A stretch of DNA of 26,329 nt from Coprobacillus sp. CAG:698 (GCA_000431235.1 HF988701.1:1-26329); one strand, 5' to 3'. Counted from the first letter of the stretch, positions 6,947 to 14,611 are shown. Numbers and translations are program-made. Notes: generated by a model from the letters alone, not told the origin.

Positions 6947-9412
6947 ATGATAAATAGAGTGAGAAAAATATTATTTATCTTTGTTTTACTATTAAGTTTA
7001 ACTTTTGTAGCTTGTGGGAATACAAAGGAGCCTCAGTTACAAATTGGCGTCGATGCGAGTTCCTTAGAGGTTGAAGTTGGAAAAAAACTAACAATAAGGT
7101 ATGATTGTGAAAAAGTATGTGATGCAAGCGTAGATAATGATGTTGTCAAAATAGAAACAATTTCGGAAAAAGAAGTCGTGTTAGAAGGATTAAAAGTAGG
7201 TAAGGCTACTCTTAATATATTTGTAAAAGACGATTCACAAATAAAAGTTTCAATTGAAATTAATGTAAAAGAAGAAGAATTTTCTTTTGAAGCAACTATA
7301 GAAAATATTGTTTGCGGCGAAACAAAAGAAATTAAAATTACTTATAATCATGGCTTTGAACCTAATTTTGAAATAACAACACAAAGTGATATTATCAAAA
7401 TAGATGATTTTAAAGTAACGGGACTAAAAACGGGTGAAGCAACTATTACAATTAATGAAACCAAAACAAATATGTCAAAGAAATTAAAAGTTACAGTTTT
7501 ACCAGTTCTAGTTAGTGATATCGTATTAGAAGTAAAAGAATTAAAATTAAAAGTTGATGATATAGCAGAAATAAAAGCTGAAGTATTACCAACAAATGCT
7601 AGTGAGAAAGCATTAATATTTGAATCAAGTGATGAAAAGATTGTTACTGTTAAAGATGGAAAAGTAATAGCAGTAGCTGCTGGAACTTGTGAAATATATG
7701 TTTTCCCTAAAGATGGAGCAGATGTTAAAAAAACAATCAAGATAGAAGTTAGTGAAAAAGCTGGTTTAGATGAACTTTTAGAGTGGGCATACAATGAAGT
7801 AGGCGTAAAAGGTTATTCAGAGGTATCTTTGCCAACTACACATCCAGAAGTTGATTGTAAATATGAGTGGTCATCAAGTGATGAAGATTTATTCTGCACT
7901 GATGATGGCGTATTAGATTTTGTTGAATTTAATACTGATGTTGAGTTGACATGTAAAGCAATTTATGGTGGACAAACACAATATAAAACTTGGACATTTA
8001 CTGTAACAGGATCTGCTTTTGCCGATTTAGCTCAAAAATTCACAGCTCAATTCCGTGCTAAAAAAATATACAAAAGTATGGATTTAGTGTGTGATTATCC
8101 AGATTATTATGGTGGTTCGAAAATAGAATGGTCATCAAGTGATGAAAGTATCTTCTCAAATACTGGCGAATTTAATAAGCCAATAGATGATTCAATTGTT
8201 ACAATAAGTTATAAAGTAGTTTTAGGTAATCCTAAACTCAGTGAAAATTTTTCAATAGATCTAAAAGTTGAAGGAAAAACAATTAATGATTTGTCTGATG
8301 ATATCAACAAATGGATTGATGAAAATGTATGCACAGATGGATATATCGGTGAAGCAACAATTCTCCCAACATTCATCGATGAATATCATACAACGCTTGA
8401 ATGGCTGGATGGTAACAATGAAAAATTGCACTTAGAAGACTATGTGGGAAATCCAATTTTTGCAGGACGTTTAAATGTGAAAGTTAGATTAACATACAAA
8501 GGTAAAACAGCATATCTATCAAAGCATTATAATATTAAGCTAAAAGGATATGAAGATATGTGGGATAAAATAAAAATATTCGTTGATACAATAAATAGTA
8601 CCAAAATAACTACTTATACATATAGTTTAATTAGTTGGATGGGAACAGAAAATGGATATTTGCCATTCTATGACACAAACAATGCAAATGTAAATGTAGA
8701 TATTTTACCATATACATTTGGAAATCAAAGAACTAACATTTTAAAAAAATCAACAGAATATGTCGTTGTACATGATACAGGAAATCCAAGTAAAACTGCA
8801 AATGCGGAAATGCATAATAGATACATAAAAAATCTAAACGAAAAAGAAGATGCAACATCAATATCTTGGCATTATACAGTGGGTGATGATGGAATTTATC
8901 AACACTTACCTCTTGATGAAGTAGCATATCATGCTGGTGATGGTTCACATGTATTTGGTGATACATATTACAATACAAGCTTTGGCGCATGGAGCATAGG
9001 CGGTGGAAACAGAAACGGAATCGGTATTGAATCATGTGTTAATGAAGGCGTTGATTATACTGTTGTTATGAGAAAATTAGCCAAATTAGTTGCTGAATTA
9101 TTAATACAATATAATTTAGATATAGATAGAGTAAAACAACACAACGATTTCTCAGGTAAAAATTGTCCTCAAGTAATGCGTGAAAATAATCGTTGGGAAG
9201 AATTCTTACTATTAGTAAGATTAGAATACTTTGCAAAAAATAACCTTAAAGGTGTAGATTTTGAGTGGATATCAAAATCTGAAAATATGGACAATACAGG
9301 AAGGATTACAAAACCAAACTTAAAAAACCAAAAAGTTTCTTATGATGTAAAAGTAACATATAACGGAGAAACAAAGGTTTATAGTTTTGAAAACGTGATA
9401 AAAGGTAGATAA
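6947..9412 (+). CDS. Big_2/Ig-repeat lipoprotein with C-terminal Amidase_2 domain (paralog 3)
   Basis: This 821-residue lipoprotein has lipobox FVAC (Cys23). Three Big_2-like domains (about 30-275; the third, with SSDEKIVTVKDGKV, is the most canonical) precede three degenerate Ig domains (about 278-545; two carry the typical W-SSSDE core). The catalytic region has zinc ligands His609 (VVHDTG), His732 (KQHNDF) and Cys740, but the last motif is GKNCP instead of GKDCP, a mild change next to the catalytic Lys738. After the amidase there is EWIS....DNTGRITKP, which reads as the second half of a degenerate Ig domain. It starts 11 bases after paralog 2, with GAGG as ribosome site. Predicted role is peptidoglycan amidase tethered outside the membrane. 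Confidence 0.88.
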   Translation: MINRVRKILFIFVLLLSLTFVACGNTKEPQLQIGVDASSLEVEVGKKLTIRYDCEKVCDASVDNDVVKIETISEKEVVLEGLKVGKATLNIFVKDDSQIKVSIEINVKEEEFSFEATIENIVCGETKEIKITYNHGFEPNFEITTQSDIIKIDDFKVTGLKTGEATITINETKTNMSKKLKVTVLPVLVSDIVLEVKELKLKVDDIAEIKAEVLPTNASEKALIFESSDEKIVTVKDGKVIAVAAGTCEIYVFPKDGADVKKTIKIEVSEKAGLDELLEWAYNEVGVKGYSEVSLPTTHPEVDCKYEWSSSDEDLFCTDDGVLDFVEFNTDVELTCKAIYGGQTQYKTWTFTVTGSAFADLAQKFTAQFRAKKIYKSMDLVCDYPDYYGGSKIEWSSSDESIFSNTGEFNKPIDDSIVTISYKVVLGNPKLSENFSIDLKVEGKTINDLSDDINKWIDENVCTDGYIGEATILPTFIDEYHTTLEWLDGNNEKLHLEDYVGNPIFAGRLNVKVRLTYKGKTAYLSKHYNIKLKGYEDMWDKIKIFVDTINSTKITTYTYSLISWMGTENGYLPFYDTNNANVNVDILPYTFGNQRTNILKKSTEYVVVHDTGNPSKTANAEMHNRYIKNLNEKEDATSISWHYTVGDDGIYQHLPLDEVAYHAGDGSHVFGDTYYNTSFGAWSIGGGNRNGIGIESCVNEGVDYTVVMRKLAKLVAELLIQYNLDIDRVKQHNDFSGKNCPQVMRENNRWEEFLLLVRLEYFAKNNLKGVDFEWISKSENMDNTGRITKPNLKNQKVSYDVKVTYNGETKVYSFENVIKGR

Positions 9413-9414
9413 TT

Positions 9415-10041
9415 ATGAAATGCCCTCATTGTGATAAACAAATTTCGGATGATAGCAAGTTCTGCATGTTTTGTGGAGAAGAAATTGTAGAAGAAGAACC
9501 CGAAGAAAAAGAAGAAAGTGTAAGTGTTAAATGCGAAAAATGCGGAGCAGAAGTTAGAAAAGAGGCAAAGTTTTGCCCTGTATGCGGTAATAAATTAGTT
9601 GAAGAGAAAATCTTTTGCCCACGCTGTGGAAAGGAAAATAGTTATGACGCAAATTACTGTGTGGTATGTAACTATTCATTGGAAAGACACAAAAAAAGAA
9701 CTATTCCTCAAGAAAATCAACTGGTACCTGCTGTAAAAGCAAATAAAAAGATGGAACCATCAGTTATATTAGGTATAATATCAATTTGCGTGGTAATAAT
9801 AACATGTATGATACCATTTGTGTCTAGTATTGCTGGAATTATTCTAGGTATAATTGGACTAACAAAAGCCTTAAAATCTGAAACAGGTGAATCAAAAAAT
9901 ATAGCCACTACTCTTAATATTATTGGAATTATTATCAATATAATTGCAATGATTTTATTAATTGTTATGTTTAGAGAAATGGGTAACATTATAGGAAGGG
10001 ATCCATCGGTCGAAGTGTGTAAAATACTTTTCCTAAAATAA
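9415..10041 (+). CDS. Triple zinc-ribbon membrane protein with DUF4190-like C-terminus
   Basis: This 208-residue protein has three CxxC...CxxC zinc ribbons: residues 3-20 (CPHC/CMFC), about 40-57 (CEKC/CPVC) and about 64-79 (CPRC/CVVC). An acidic linker (EEEPEEKEE) lies between ribbons 1 and 2. The C-terminal half has two long hydrophobic segments (about 118-148 and 160-186) around a short loop with GLTKALKSE, which is the DUF4190 pattern. The ribbons should lie in the cytoplasm. It begins 2 bases after the third amidase gene, with AAGG in that gene as ribosome site, so it is part of the operon. Such proteins are common in Firmicutes and their function is generally not known. A sensing or scaffold role near the amidases would be a guess. 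Confidence 0.82.
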   Translation: MKCPHCDKQISDDSKFCMFCGEEIVEEEPEEKEESVSVKCEKCGAEVRKEAKFCPVCGNKLVEEKIFCPRCGKENSYDANYCVVCNYSLERHKKRTIPQENQLVPAVKANKKMEPSVILGIISICVVIITCMIPFVSSIAGIILGIIGLTKALKSETGESKNIATTLNIIGIIINIIAMILLIVMFREMGNIIGRDPSVEVCKILFLK

Positions 10042-10064
10042 AAACTGGAGAAATCCAGTTTTTT
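10041..10064. terminator. Bidirectional terminator between convergent genes
   Basis: A 9-bp stem AAAACTGGA / TCCAGTTTT with a GAAA tetraloop has T runs in both orientations. It begins at the stop codon of the zinc-ribbon gene and overlaps the stop codon of the Crp/Fnr gene on the other strand. Confidence 0.9.
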
Positions 10065-10674
10065 AATATAAACTATCTATTTTTATAAGTTTAAGATAAT
10101 TTCTCGAGTAATCAATGATCTTTAATTTCTTTAGTCTAATTAATTCACGAGATAAAGATGGCCTTGTTATGCATAAATAGTTTGCTAATGATTCTTTGGA
10201 TTTAATTTTTAGAATAGAAGAACCATTTTCTTGATAATTAGAAACAAGTAAAAATAAAATCTTATTTTGAATAGATTTTTGAGATAAAATCTTGAGTTTT
10301 TTTTGATTTACTTTTGCTAAGTTAGACGAAAGGTGAAGATAATTGTTTAAGAAAAAAGGATTCTTTAATGCTTCTAATAAATTATCTTTTGTGAAAACAT
10401 AAACGATAGTTTGCTTTAATGCAATACAAGTTCCTAAGTAATGGGGATCATCAGAAAAAAGTAAAAACATACCATAGCATGTGTTTTCTTTTAATGAACT
10501 GATTTCGTATTCATCACTTGTATATGTGTGAGTTTTAATTGAAAGTAAACCTTCTTCAACAAATCCAATTTCATTACATATATCACCACTATTAAAAACT
10601 ACTTCTCCACGCTTGTAAATTACTTTTTTGTATAACTTTTCATCTAGATTTGTATTTGAAAAAATAATATGCAT
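10063..10674 (-). CDS. Crp/Fnr-family transcriptional regulator
   Basis: This 203-residue protein has an N-terminal cNMP-type sensor fold (RGEVVFNSGD.C.EIGFVEEGLLS, about residues 20-50) and a C-terminal winged helix-turn-helix (SKESLANYLCITRPSLSREL, about 155-185) whose RPSLSREL recognition helix is typical of the family. The start at 10674 is preferred over the ATG at 10692 because a perfect GGAGGG lies between them, 6-7 bases before 10674. The cAMP-contact Arg-Ser pair is not apparent and there is no Fnr-type cysteine cluster, so the ligand is unknown and may be absent as in PrfA-like members. It is transcribed away from a substrate-binding protein and permease, and a palindrome in the shared spacer suggests that it controls both directions. 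Confidence 0.87.
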   Translation of the reverse strand: MHIIFSNTNLDEKLYKKVIYKRGEVVFNSGDICNEIGFVEEGLLSIKTHTYTSDEYEISSLKENTCYGMFLLFSDDPHYLGTCIALKQTIVYVFTKDNLLEALKNPFFLNNYLHLSSNLAKVNQKKLKILSQKSIQNKILFLLVSNYQENGSSILKIKSKESLANYLCITRPSLSRELIRLKKLKIIDYSRNYLKLIKIDSLY

Positions 10675-10685
10675 AATTACCCTCC

Positions 10686-10699
10686 GTAACATATGTTAC
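10686..10699. promoter_or_regulatory. Palindromic Crp/Fnr operator, PrfA-box-like
   Basis: GTAACATATGTTAC is a perfect 14-bp palindrome in the divergent spacer. It differs from the Listeria PrfA box TTAACA-NN-TGTTAA only at the two outermost bases. Its centre (10692.5) is at -41.5 for the transporter start predicted from the -10 at 10722, the class II activator position. For the regulator transcript it lies just downstream of the start, where binding would repress. Confidence 0.7.
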
Positions 10700-10727
10700 A
10701 ATATTTTAATATAATTTATTGTATAAT
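10699..10727 (+). promoter_or_regulatory. Transporter promoter with weak -35
   Basis: A perfect -10 TATAAT at 10722-10727 has only CAATAT at the 17-base -35 position, so it probably needs the activator bound at 10686-10699. A second TATAAT at 10710-10715 is an alternative. Confidence 0.5.
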
Positions 10728-10746
10728 TATTTTATAAAAAAGTCAA
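10718..10746 (-). promoter_or_regulatory. Promoter of the Crp/Fnr gene
   Basis: On the minus strand TTGACT (10746-10741), a 17-base spacer and TACAAT (10723-10718) predict a start near 10711. The palindrome at 10686-10699 lies in the first 25 transcribed bases, which fits autorepression. Confidence 0.55.
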
Positions 10747-10768
10747 TAATAATTAAAAGGAGAATTTT

Positions 10769-11704
10769 ATGAATACAAAAATAATGAAAAAAATACTATC
10801 GAGCATTATAGTGATGATTGTCTGCGCTTTATTTATAGGATGTAAAAAAAACCCAAAAGAAAAAATTAGAGTTCTACTACCTCAAGGAACACCATTAGTT
10901 GCTGTTGGTAATTTACTTGATGACGAAATGTTTAGTTTTGATATCGTAAATGGGCAAGATCCATTAATTGAAGCCTTCACAAAAGGCGAATATGACTTAT
11001 TAATTGCTCCATTAAATTTAGGAACTAAATTAAACATTGCTAAGAAAAGCGAGTATAAATTAAAAGCTATAATAACAGCAAATAATACATATCTAGTAAG
11101 TAAAAATGAGTTCAAAAATATAGAAGAAGTAAATGGTAAAAATGTTTTAGGATTTGGAGAAGGAAGTACTCCATCACTTGCTTTGAATTCCATTATGAAT
11201 TATAAAAACTTAACGCCTAAAAAGGTTGATTTCAGATCAAGTGCAGCCGATGTTACTCTTGAATATACGAGCAAAAATACAGAATATGATTTCTTTTTAC
11301 TTGCTGAACCTAATATTTCAATAATTAGTAATAAGACAAAAAAAGAAGTATATAAAATAAGTTTATCTGATTTATTAAAAGATGAGGTTGATATGCTTAT
11401 ACAAGCTTGTTTGTTTGTAAATCCAAATAAGAATATTGATGATAAAGCTATAAATAAAATCGAAGAAAATATTAAAGAAATGAATAATAATCCAAGTGAT
11501 TATGCTAAAAGTGTAGAATCAAAACATAATTTTTTTGAAGGACTAACAAAAGAAGTATTAGAAAAAGCTATTCCTAATTGCAACATAACTTTTATAAATG
11601 CAAAAGATAATAAAAATATTATTGAAAGTTATTACAAGTTATTAGATAAATTCCAACCAAGTGTTTTACAAGGTAAAAGACCTGATGAAAACTTCATTAT
11701 CTAA
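10769..11704 (+). CDS. ABC transporter substrate-binding lipoprotein (NMT1/SsuA-like fold)
   Basis: This 311-residue lipoprotein has lipobox LFIGC (Cys25). The mature part begins KIRVLLPQGTPLVAVGNLL, followed by FDIVNGQDPLIEAFTKGEYDLLIAPL and INGKNVLGFGEGSTPSLAL-like strands (VNGKNVLGFGEGSTP), the pattern of periplasmic binding proteins of the taurine/nitrate/thiamine-precursor (NMT1) group. AAAAGGAG lies at normal spacing before the ATG at 10769. It overlaps the permease gene, so the two are coupled. The ligand cannot be read from the sequence. Riboflavin-, pyrimidine- and sulfonate-type ligands all occur in this fold. Control by the divergent Crp/Fnr protein is likely. Confidence 0.85.
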   Translation: MNTKIMKKILSSIIVMIVCALFIGCKKNPKEKIRVLLPQGTPLVAVGNLLDDEMFSFDIVNGQDPLIEAFTKGEYDLLIAPLNLGTKLNIAKKSEYKLKAIITANNTYLVSKNEFKNIEEVNGKNVLGFGEGSTPSLALNSIMNYKNLTPKKVDFRSSAADVTLEYTSKNTEYDFFLLAEPNISIISNKTKKEVYKISLSDLLKDEVDMLIQACLFVNPNKNIDDKAINKIEENIKEMNNNPSDYAKSVESKHNFFEGLTKEVLEKAIPNCNITFINAKDNKNIIESYYKLLDKFQPSVLQGKRPDENFII

Positions 11705-12431
11705 AATTAATATTATATTTTACTTATTTGGTATTATAACATTACTTTTATTATGGTTTATTTTAAGTATTGTGGAAAGTGATTTTATAGTACCATCAAT
11801 ACCAAGTGTCTTGATAGATACTATTAAAGTACTTTCAATATGGAAAAATCTATTATTAATATTATTTACAATAGGAAAATTAATTTTAATTGTAACAATA
11901 TCATTTGTTATTTCATTATTATTAGCTATAGTTAGTTATAAAAGTGAGAAAATGAAATGCTATCTATCACCAGTTATGGCATCTATAAGAACAATTCCTG
12001 TAGCTAGTTTTGTACTTATATTATTAGTACTTGTAGGTTCAAAATATTCTCCAATTTTTATCACACTATTTGTTTTAATACCTATACTTTATGAAAATAT
12101 ATTTACAGGTTTTATACAAATTGAAAAAGATATAGTCGAAGAAACAAAATTAATAAGTGATATTAATTATAAAATAATTGGCAAAGTATTTATTCCCATA
12201 ACTAAGAAAAATATTATTTCAAGTATTTTATCATCATTTGGATTGGGTTTAAAAGTATTAATTATGAGTGAAGTTATTGTCCAAGGTTCTAATACTATAG
12301 GAGGAATAATAGCTACTGAAAAAGGTTCATTCTTTAATATGACAAGAGTATTTTCGTGGACATTAATACTAATTATAATTATTCTTATAATTGAAGGTTT
12401 TATAAGATTTTGCGAGAAAAAAATGAATTAA
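11685..12431 (+). CDS. ABC transporter permease (BPD_transp_1 / SsuC-ThiX-like)
   Basis: This 248-residue protein has about six hydrophobic segments. The ATG at 11685 is preferred over a GTG at 11661. AAGG lies in front of it at rather long spacing, and the gene overlaps the end of the binding-protein gene by 20 bases. The segment VEETKLISDINYKIIGKVFIP (about residues 160-180) takes the place of the cytoplasmic EAA loop that docks on the ATPase, but it lacks the usual glycine after EAA, so the motif is degenerate. IRTIPVASFVLILLV and SEVIVQGSNTIGGIIA are typical of the SsuC/ThiX branch. No ATPase gene follows, because a terminator comes directly after the stop. The complex must use an ATPase encoded elsewhere. 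Confidence 0.83.
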   Translation: MKTSLSKINIIFYLFGIITLLLLWFILSIVESDFIVPSIPSVLIDTIKVLSIWKNLLLILFTIGKLILIVTISFVISLLLAIVSYKSEKMKCYLSPVMASIRTIPVASFVLILLVLVGSKYSPIFITLFVLIPILYENIFTGFIQIEKDIVEETKLISDINYKIIGKVFIPITKKNIISSILSSFGLGLKVLIMSEVIVQGSNTIGGIIATEKGSFFNMTRVFSWTLILIIIILIIEGFIRFCEKKMN

Positions 12432-12460
12432 AAGATAGATTAATTGGTCTATCTTTTTTT
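12431..12460 (+). terminator. Terminator of the transporter operon
   Basis: A 9-bp stem AAAGATAGA / TCTATCTTT with loop TTAATTGG is followed by a T run to 12460, directly after the permease stop. Confidence 0.88.
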
Positions 12461-12487
12461 GTATTCTATGTTATCACGTATTATTTT

Positions 12488-12516
12488 TTGCATAAAATAT
12501 ATAAGTATGGTATAAT
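12488..12516 (+). promoter_or_regulatory. Strong sigma-A-like promoter
   Basis: TTGCAT (12488-12493), a 17-base spacer with TATGG before the -10, and a perfect TATAAT (12511-12516) lie upstream of the 12603 gene. The 5' leader would be about 80 bases. Confidence 0.75.
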
Positions 12517-12553
12517 TATTACAAAAGGAAAATTTAAATAATTTTGTGAATTA

Positions 12554-12568
12554 GAATTTTCAAAATTC
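12554..12568. promoter_or_regulatory. Palindrome in the leader of the 12603 gene
   Basis: GAATTTTCAAAATTC is a 15-base perfect palindrome around a central C, in the untranslated leader between the promoter and the ribosome site. It could be a repressor site or an RNA hairpin. In DNA this AT-rich it may also be chance. Confidence 0.3.
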
Positions 12569-12602
12569 ATATAATATTTAATGATTTCAAAAGGAGAAAA
12601 AT

Positions 12603-14138
12603 ATGATTGATAAAGAAAAAAAAGAAATATTAGAAAAAGAAGAGCTTAAAGAAGCGATACCTGAAATAAAATCAAATTATGAAAGAGTAGTTTTAGATGA
12701 AGAAAAAAAAGAAGATAATATAGAGCTAAGAAAAGATATAAATGAAAAGGACGATATCGAGAAAAATGATAGTGAAATTAAGAAGGAAGAAACAATTTAC
12801 CCAGAAACAAATGAAAAAGATAACAAAGAAAATATCGAAGAAATAAAGAAAGAAGAAATAGTAGTAGAAGAAAAAGTTAGTAACGAAGAAGTTATAGAAC
12901 CATTGAAAAAAGATGATGTAGTAAAGGAAGAAACATATGAGAAAAACACAAAAATAACTGGTGATTTATTAGATAAGAATGAAATAAGTTTTGATGTTCA
13001 TAAACTCATCTATTCAAAATCATATTATAAGATTGAATCAGTTTTATCAGTACTTAAAAAAGAAATTAATGAAAACAATTATCAAGAAATAATCAATCTA
13101 TTAAATGAAAGTAAATATGCTAACGATTTTGAAATAAGAGGATTTTTACTAGCATATTTAATTGATAAAAAAATAGAAGAGCCAACAAATATAATAAAGA
13201 ATCTAAATGTTGATGAAGTTTTAGTAACTTATATGTTCGCTTTAATCAATGAAAAAATTAAGAAAAAACGTAAAAGTATAGAAAATCTAATGAAGGAAGA
13301 AATAAGTTTATCAAGTAATAAATACTTAAAGAAACTAGTCATTGAATCAAAAAAACTAGAAGAAGATAAAAAACAATATCAAATTAAAAAAATGAGCAAA
13401 TTCGCTTCTTTATATATTACTTATCTCAAGAAGTCAGAAGCAATAGATAATATTTTAGAATCTATATCTAAATATGTATTTAGAGAATACAGTTTACAAA
13501 AGCCAAAATTAATAAATAAAATATATATAGAGAATAGAGTCAAATTTAAAGAACTTCCAAAGGAAACAAATAATTATTTAAATATTTGCCTTGCTAAGGG
13601 ATATTTAAATTGCCATTACATAGCTAAAGCTAAAAAAATGTATCTTGAAATATTAAAAGGTGATCCTAATAACTATGACGCTGAAGAAGGATTAATGCTT
13701 ATCAAAAATGGATATCCTAATGTATATTCACTTGTATATAATAAAAATATATGTAAAGATAAGAAATTCAAAGAATTTGAAAGTAAAATGAAAGAGCAAA
13801 GTGATCTTTCTGTACAAGGTATAAAAGAAATATATGAAAAGGAAGAAAAAATAAAAAAAGAAGCCCGTGAAGTTAGATTAAGAAATATAAGAAAAGTATT
13901 AGCAGGATTTTCTCTTGCGATTGTTATCATTCTTGTGTTAATGCAAGTGTTTATTAAAAAAGATCTTTTAAAAACAATTATAATTGTTTTTGCCTCAATA
14001 TATTCTTTAACTTCATTCATACGAAGAGGGGTAAAAAAATCAATTGTACCTTTTATTGTGCGTTTACTTATTGCATCATTATTTGTTGCACTAGCTATAA
14101 TAATGCCAGATTTAATTAGTAAGTTATTAAATATTTAA
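12603..14138 (+). CDS. Unknown membrane protein with acidic N-terminus and TPR-like middle
   Basis: I do not recognise this 511-residue protein. Residues 1-120 are almost entirely Glu, Lys, Asp, Asn and Ile, an unstructured low-complexity arm. Residues about 135-300 are predicted helical. Around 328-370 a stretch (LNICLAKGYLNCHYIAKAKK...EILKGDPNNYDAEEGL) has the A-x-K and P spacing of a TPR pair. A Lys/Glu-rich coiled segment at about 395-435 leads into three hydrophobic segments at about 437-458, 460-478 and 485-508. No signal peptide is present, so the long N-terminal part should be cytoplasmic and tail-anchored. AAAAGGAG precedes the ATG. It has its own promoter and no operon partner. TPR scaffolding at the membrane is the most that can be inferred. 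Confidence 0.8.
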   Translation: MIDKEKKEILEKEELKEAIPEIKSNYERVVLDEEKKEDNIELRKDINEKDDIEKNDSEIKKEETIYPETNEKDNKENIEEIKKEEIVVEEKVSNEEVIEPLKKDDVVKEETYEKNTKITGDLLDKNEISFDVHKLIYSKSYYKIESVLSVLKKEINENNYQEIINLLNESKYANDFEIRGFLLAYLIDKKIEEPTNIIKNLNVDEVLVTYMFALINEKIKKKRKSIENLMKEEISLSSNKYLKKLVIESKKLEEDKKQYQIKKMSKFASLYITYLKKSEAIDNILESISKYVFREYSLQKPKLINKIYIENRVKFKELPKETNNYLNICLAKGYLNCHYIAKAKKMYLEILKGDPNNYDAEEGLMLIKNGYPNVYSLVYNKNICKDKKFKEFESKMKEQSDLSVQGIKEIYEKEEKIKKEAREVRLRNIRKVLAGFSLAIVIILVLMQVFIKKDLLKTIIIVFASIYSLTSFIRRGVKKSIVPFIVRLLIASLFVALAIIMPDLISKLLNI

Positions 14139-14235
14139 CTATTGAATACGTTTTCATAAAATATTTTTCCAAAATATTCCATTTAAAATTGTTTAATATA
14201 TGTAGAGGAAAAAAATCATTTCTCTATCACTATTC

Positions 14236-14249
14236 TACATTATAATGTA
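14236..14249. promoter_or_regulatory. Palindrome overlapping a possible -10 before the RNA region
   Basis: TACATTATAATGTA is a perfect 14-bp palindrome that contains TATAAT at 14241-14246. No good -35 is visible 17 bases upstream. It may be the promoter/operator of the RNA-coding interval 14252-14538. A 12-base segment of it (ATTATAATGTAA) is also complementary to 14479-14490. Confidence 0.35.
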
Positions 14250-14400
14250 AATGTATCTTAATAACGATAATATTTGGAAAGAAGTAGAGAAAATTATATA
14301 AAGAAGATTGAATAGATTGTGTAACCAATTATTACTAGTAAGTGAAATGATTTGAGAAGAAAACTTAACTTATTATTTTAGTAGTGTTATGCTGTAAAAT

Positions 14401-14538
14401 AATATTGTATCAAACGCAAAAAGGAAGAAACAAATTGAGGCATATTTTAATTAAAAGAGGCGGTTTATGTACTAGAATTTACATTATAATCAATTTGTTT
14501 GATACAATATGCACCTTCGGGTGCTTTTTGTTTTTTTT
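14401..14538 (+). ncRNA. Candidate structured small RNA or leader
   Basis: The 473-base gap 14139-14611 has no protein gene. Inside it ATATTGTATCAAAC (14402-14415) pairs perfectly with GTTTGATACAATAT, which ends at 14510. After a purine-rich internal loop on the 5' side (GCAAAAAGGAAGAAA), CAAATTGA pairs with TCAATTTG (together 22 bp). The enclosed part contains the palindrome TTTTAATTAAAA and a hairpin ATGTA/TACAT. The outer helix abuts a UUCG terminator. Upstream, GTGTAAC...ATTACT can pair with AGTAGT-GTTATGC (about 14318-14390), so the RNA may begin near 14252. I cannot match it to 6S, tmRNA, RNase P, SRP RNA, T-box or a riboswitch. A promoter follows the terminator, so a free RNA is likelier than a leader of the 14612 gene. 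Confidence 0.55.
14511..14538 (+). terminator. UUCG terminator of the candidate RNA
   Basis: Stem GCACC / GGTGC is closed by a C-UUCG-G tetraloop and followed by a long T run (14525-14538 with one G). It is the strongest terminator in the window and does not follow a protein gene. Confidence 0.92.
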
Positions 14539-14561
14539 ACACGTATAATTGTAAAAGAAAC

Positions 14562-14590
14562 TAGACTATTAATAAAAAATATGATAAAAT
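14562..14590 (+). promoter_or_regulatory. Extended -10 promoter of the C39 lipoprotein gene
   Basis: TAGACT (14562-14567), a 17-base spacer and TAAAAT (14585-14590) preceded by TATGA (extended -10) lie 22 bases before the ATG. The same AATATGATAA core precedes the second C39-like gene at 19123. Confidence 0.55.
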
Positions 14591-14611
14591 AAGATAAAGA
14601 GGTTAAAGTAT

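Noticed and set aside
1121..9412. Phage endolysin or lysis cassette
   Set aside because: There is no holin or phage context, and three of four enzymes are lipoproteins with long Ig stalks, which fits a chromosomal surface system.
14161..14182. Hairpin ATATTTT/AAAATAT as terminator of the 12603 gene
   Set aside because: The stem is pure A-T with a 3-base loop and no T run follows, so it is not a convincing terminator.
14401..14510. CRISPR or tracrRNA-like element suggested by the complementary arms
   Set aside because: The two arms are a single inverted pair without direct repeats or spacers, and there are no cas genes in the window.
14200..14540. RNase P RNA, tmRNA, 6S RNA, SRP RNA or T-box leader
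   Set aside because: The key conserved parts (GAGGAAAGTCC-type P4 core, tRNA-like CCA end, SRP apical loop, T-box GGTGGNACCGCG) are absent. 6S was considered because of the long closing helix but cannot be shown by eye.
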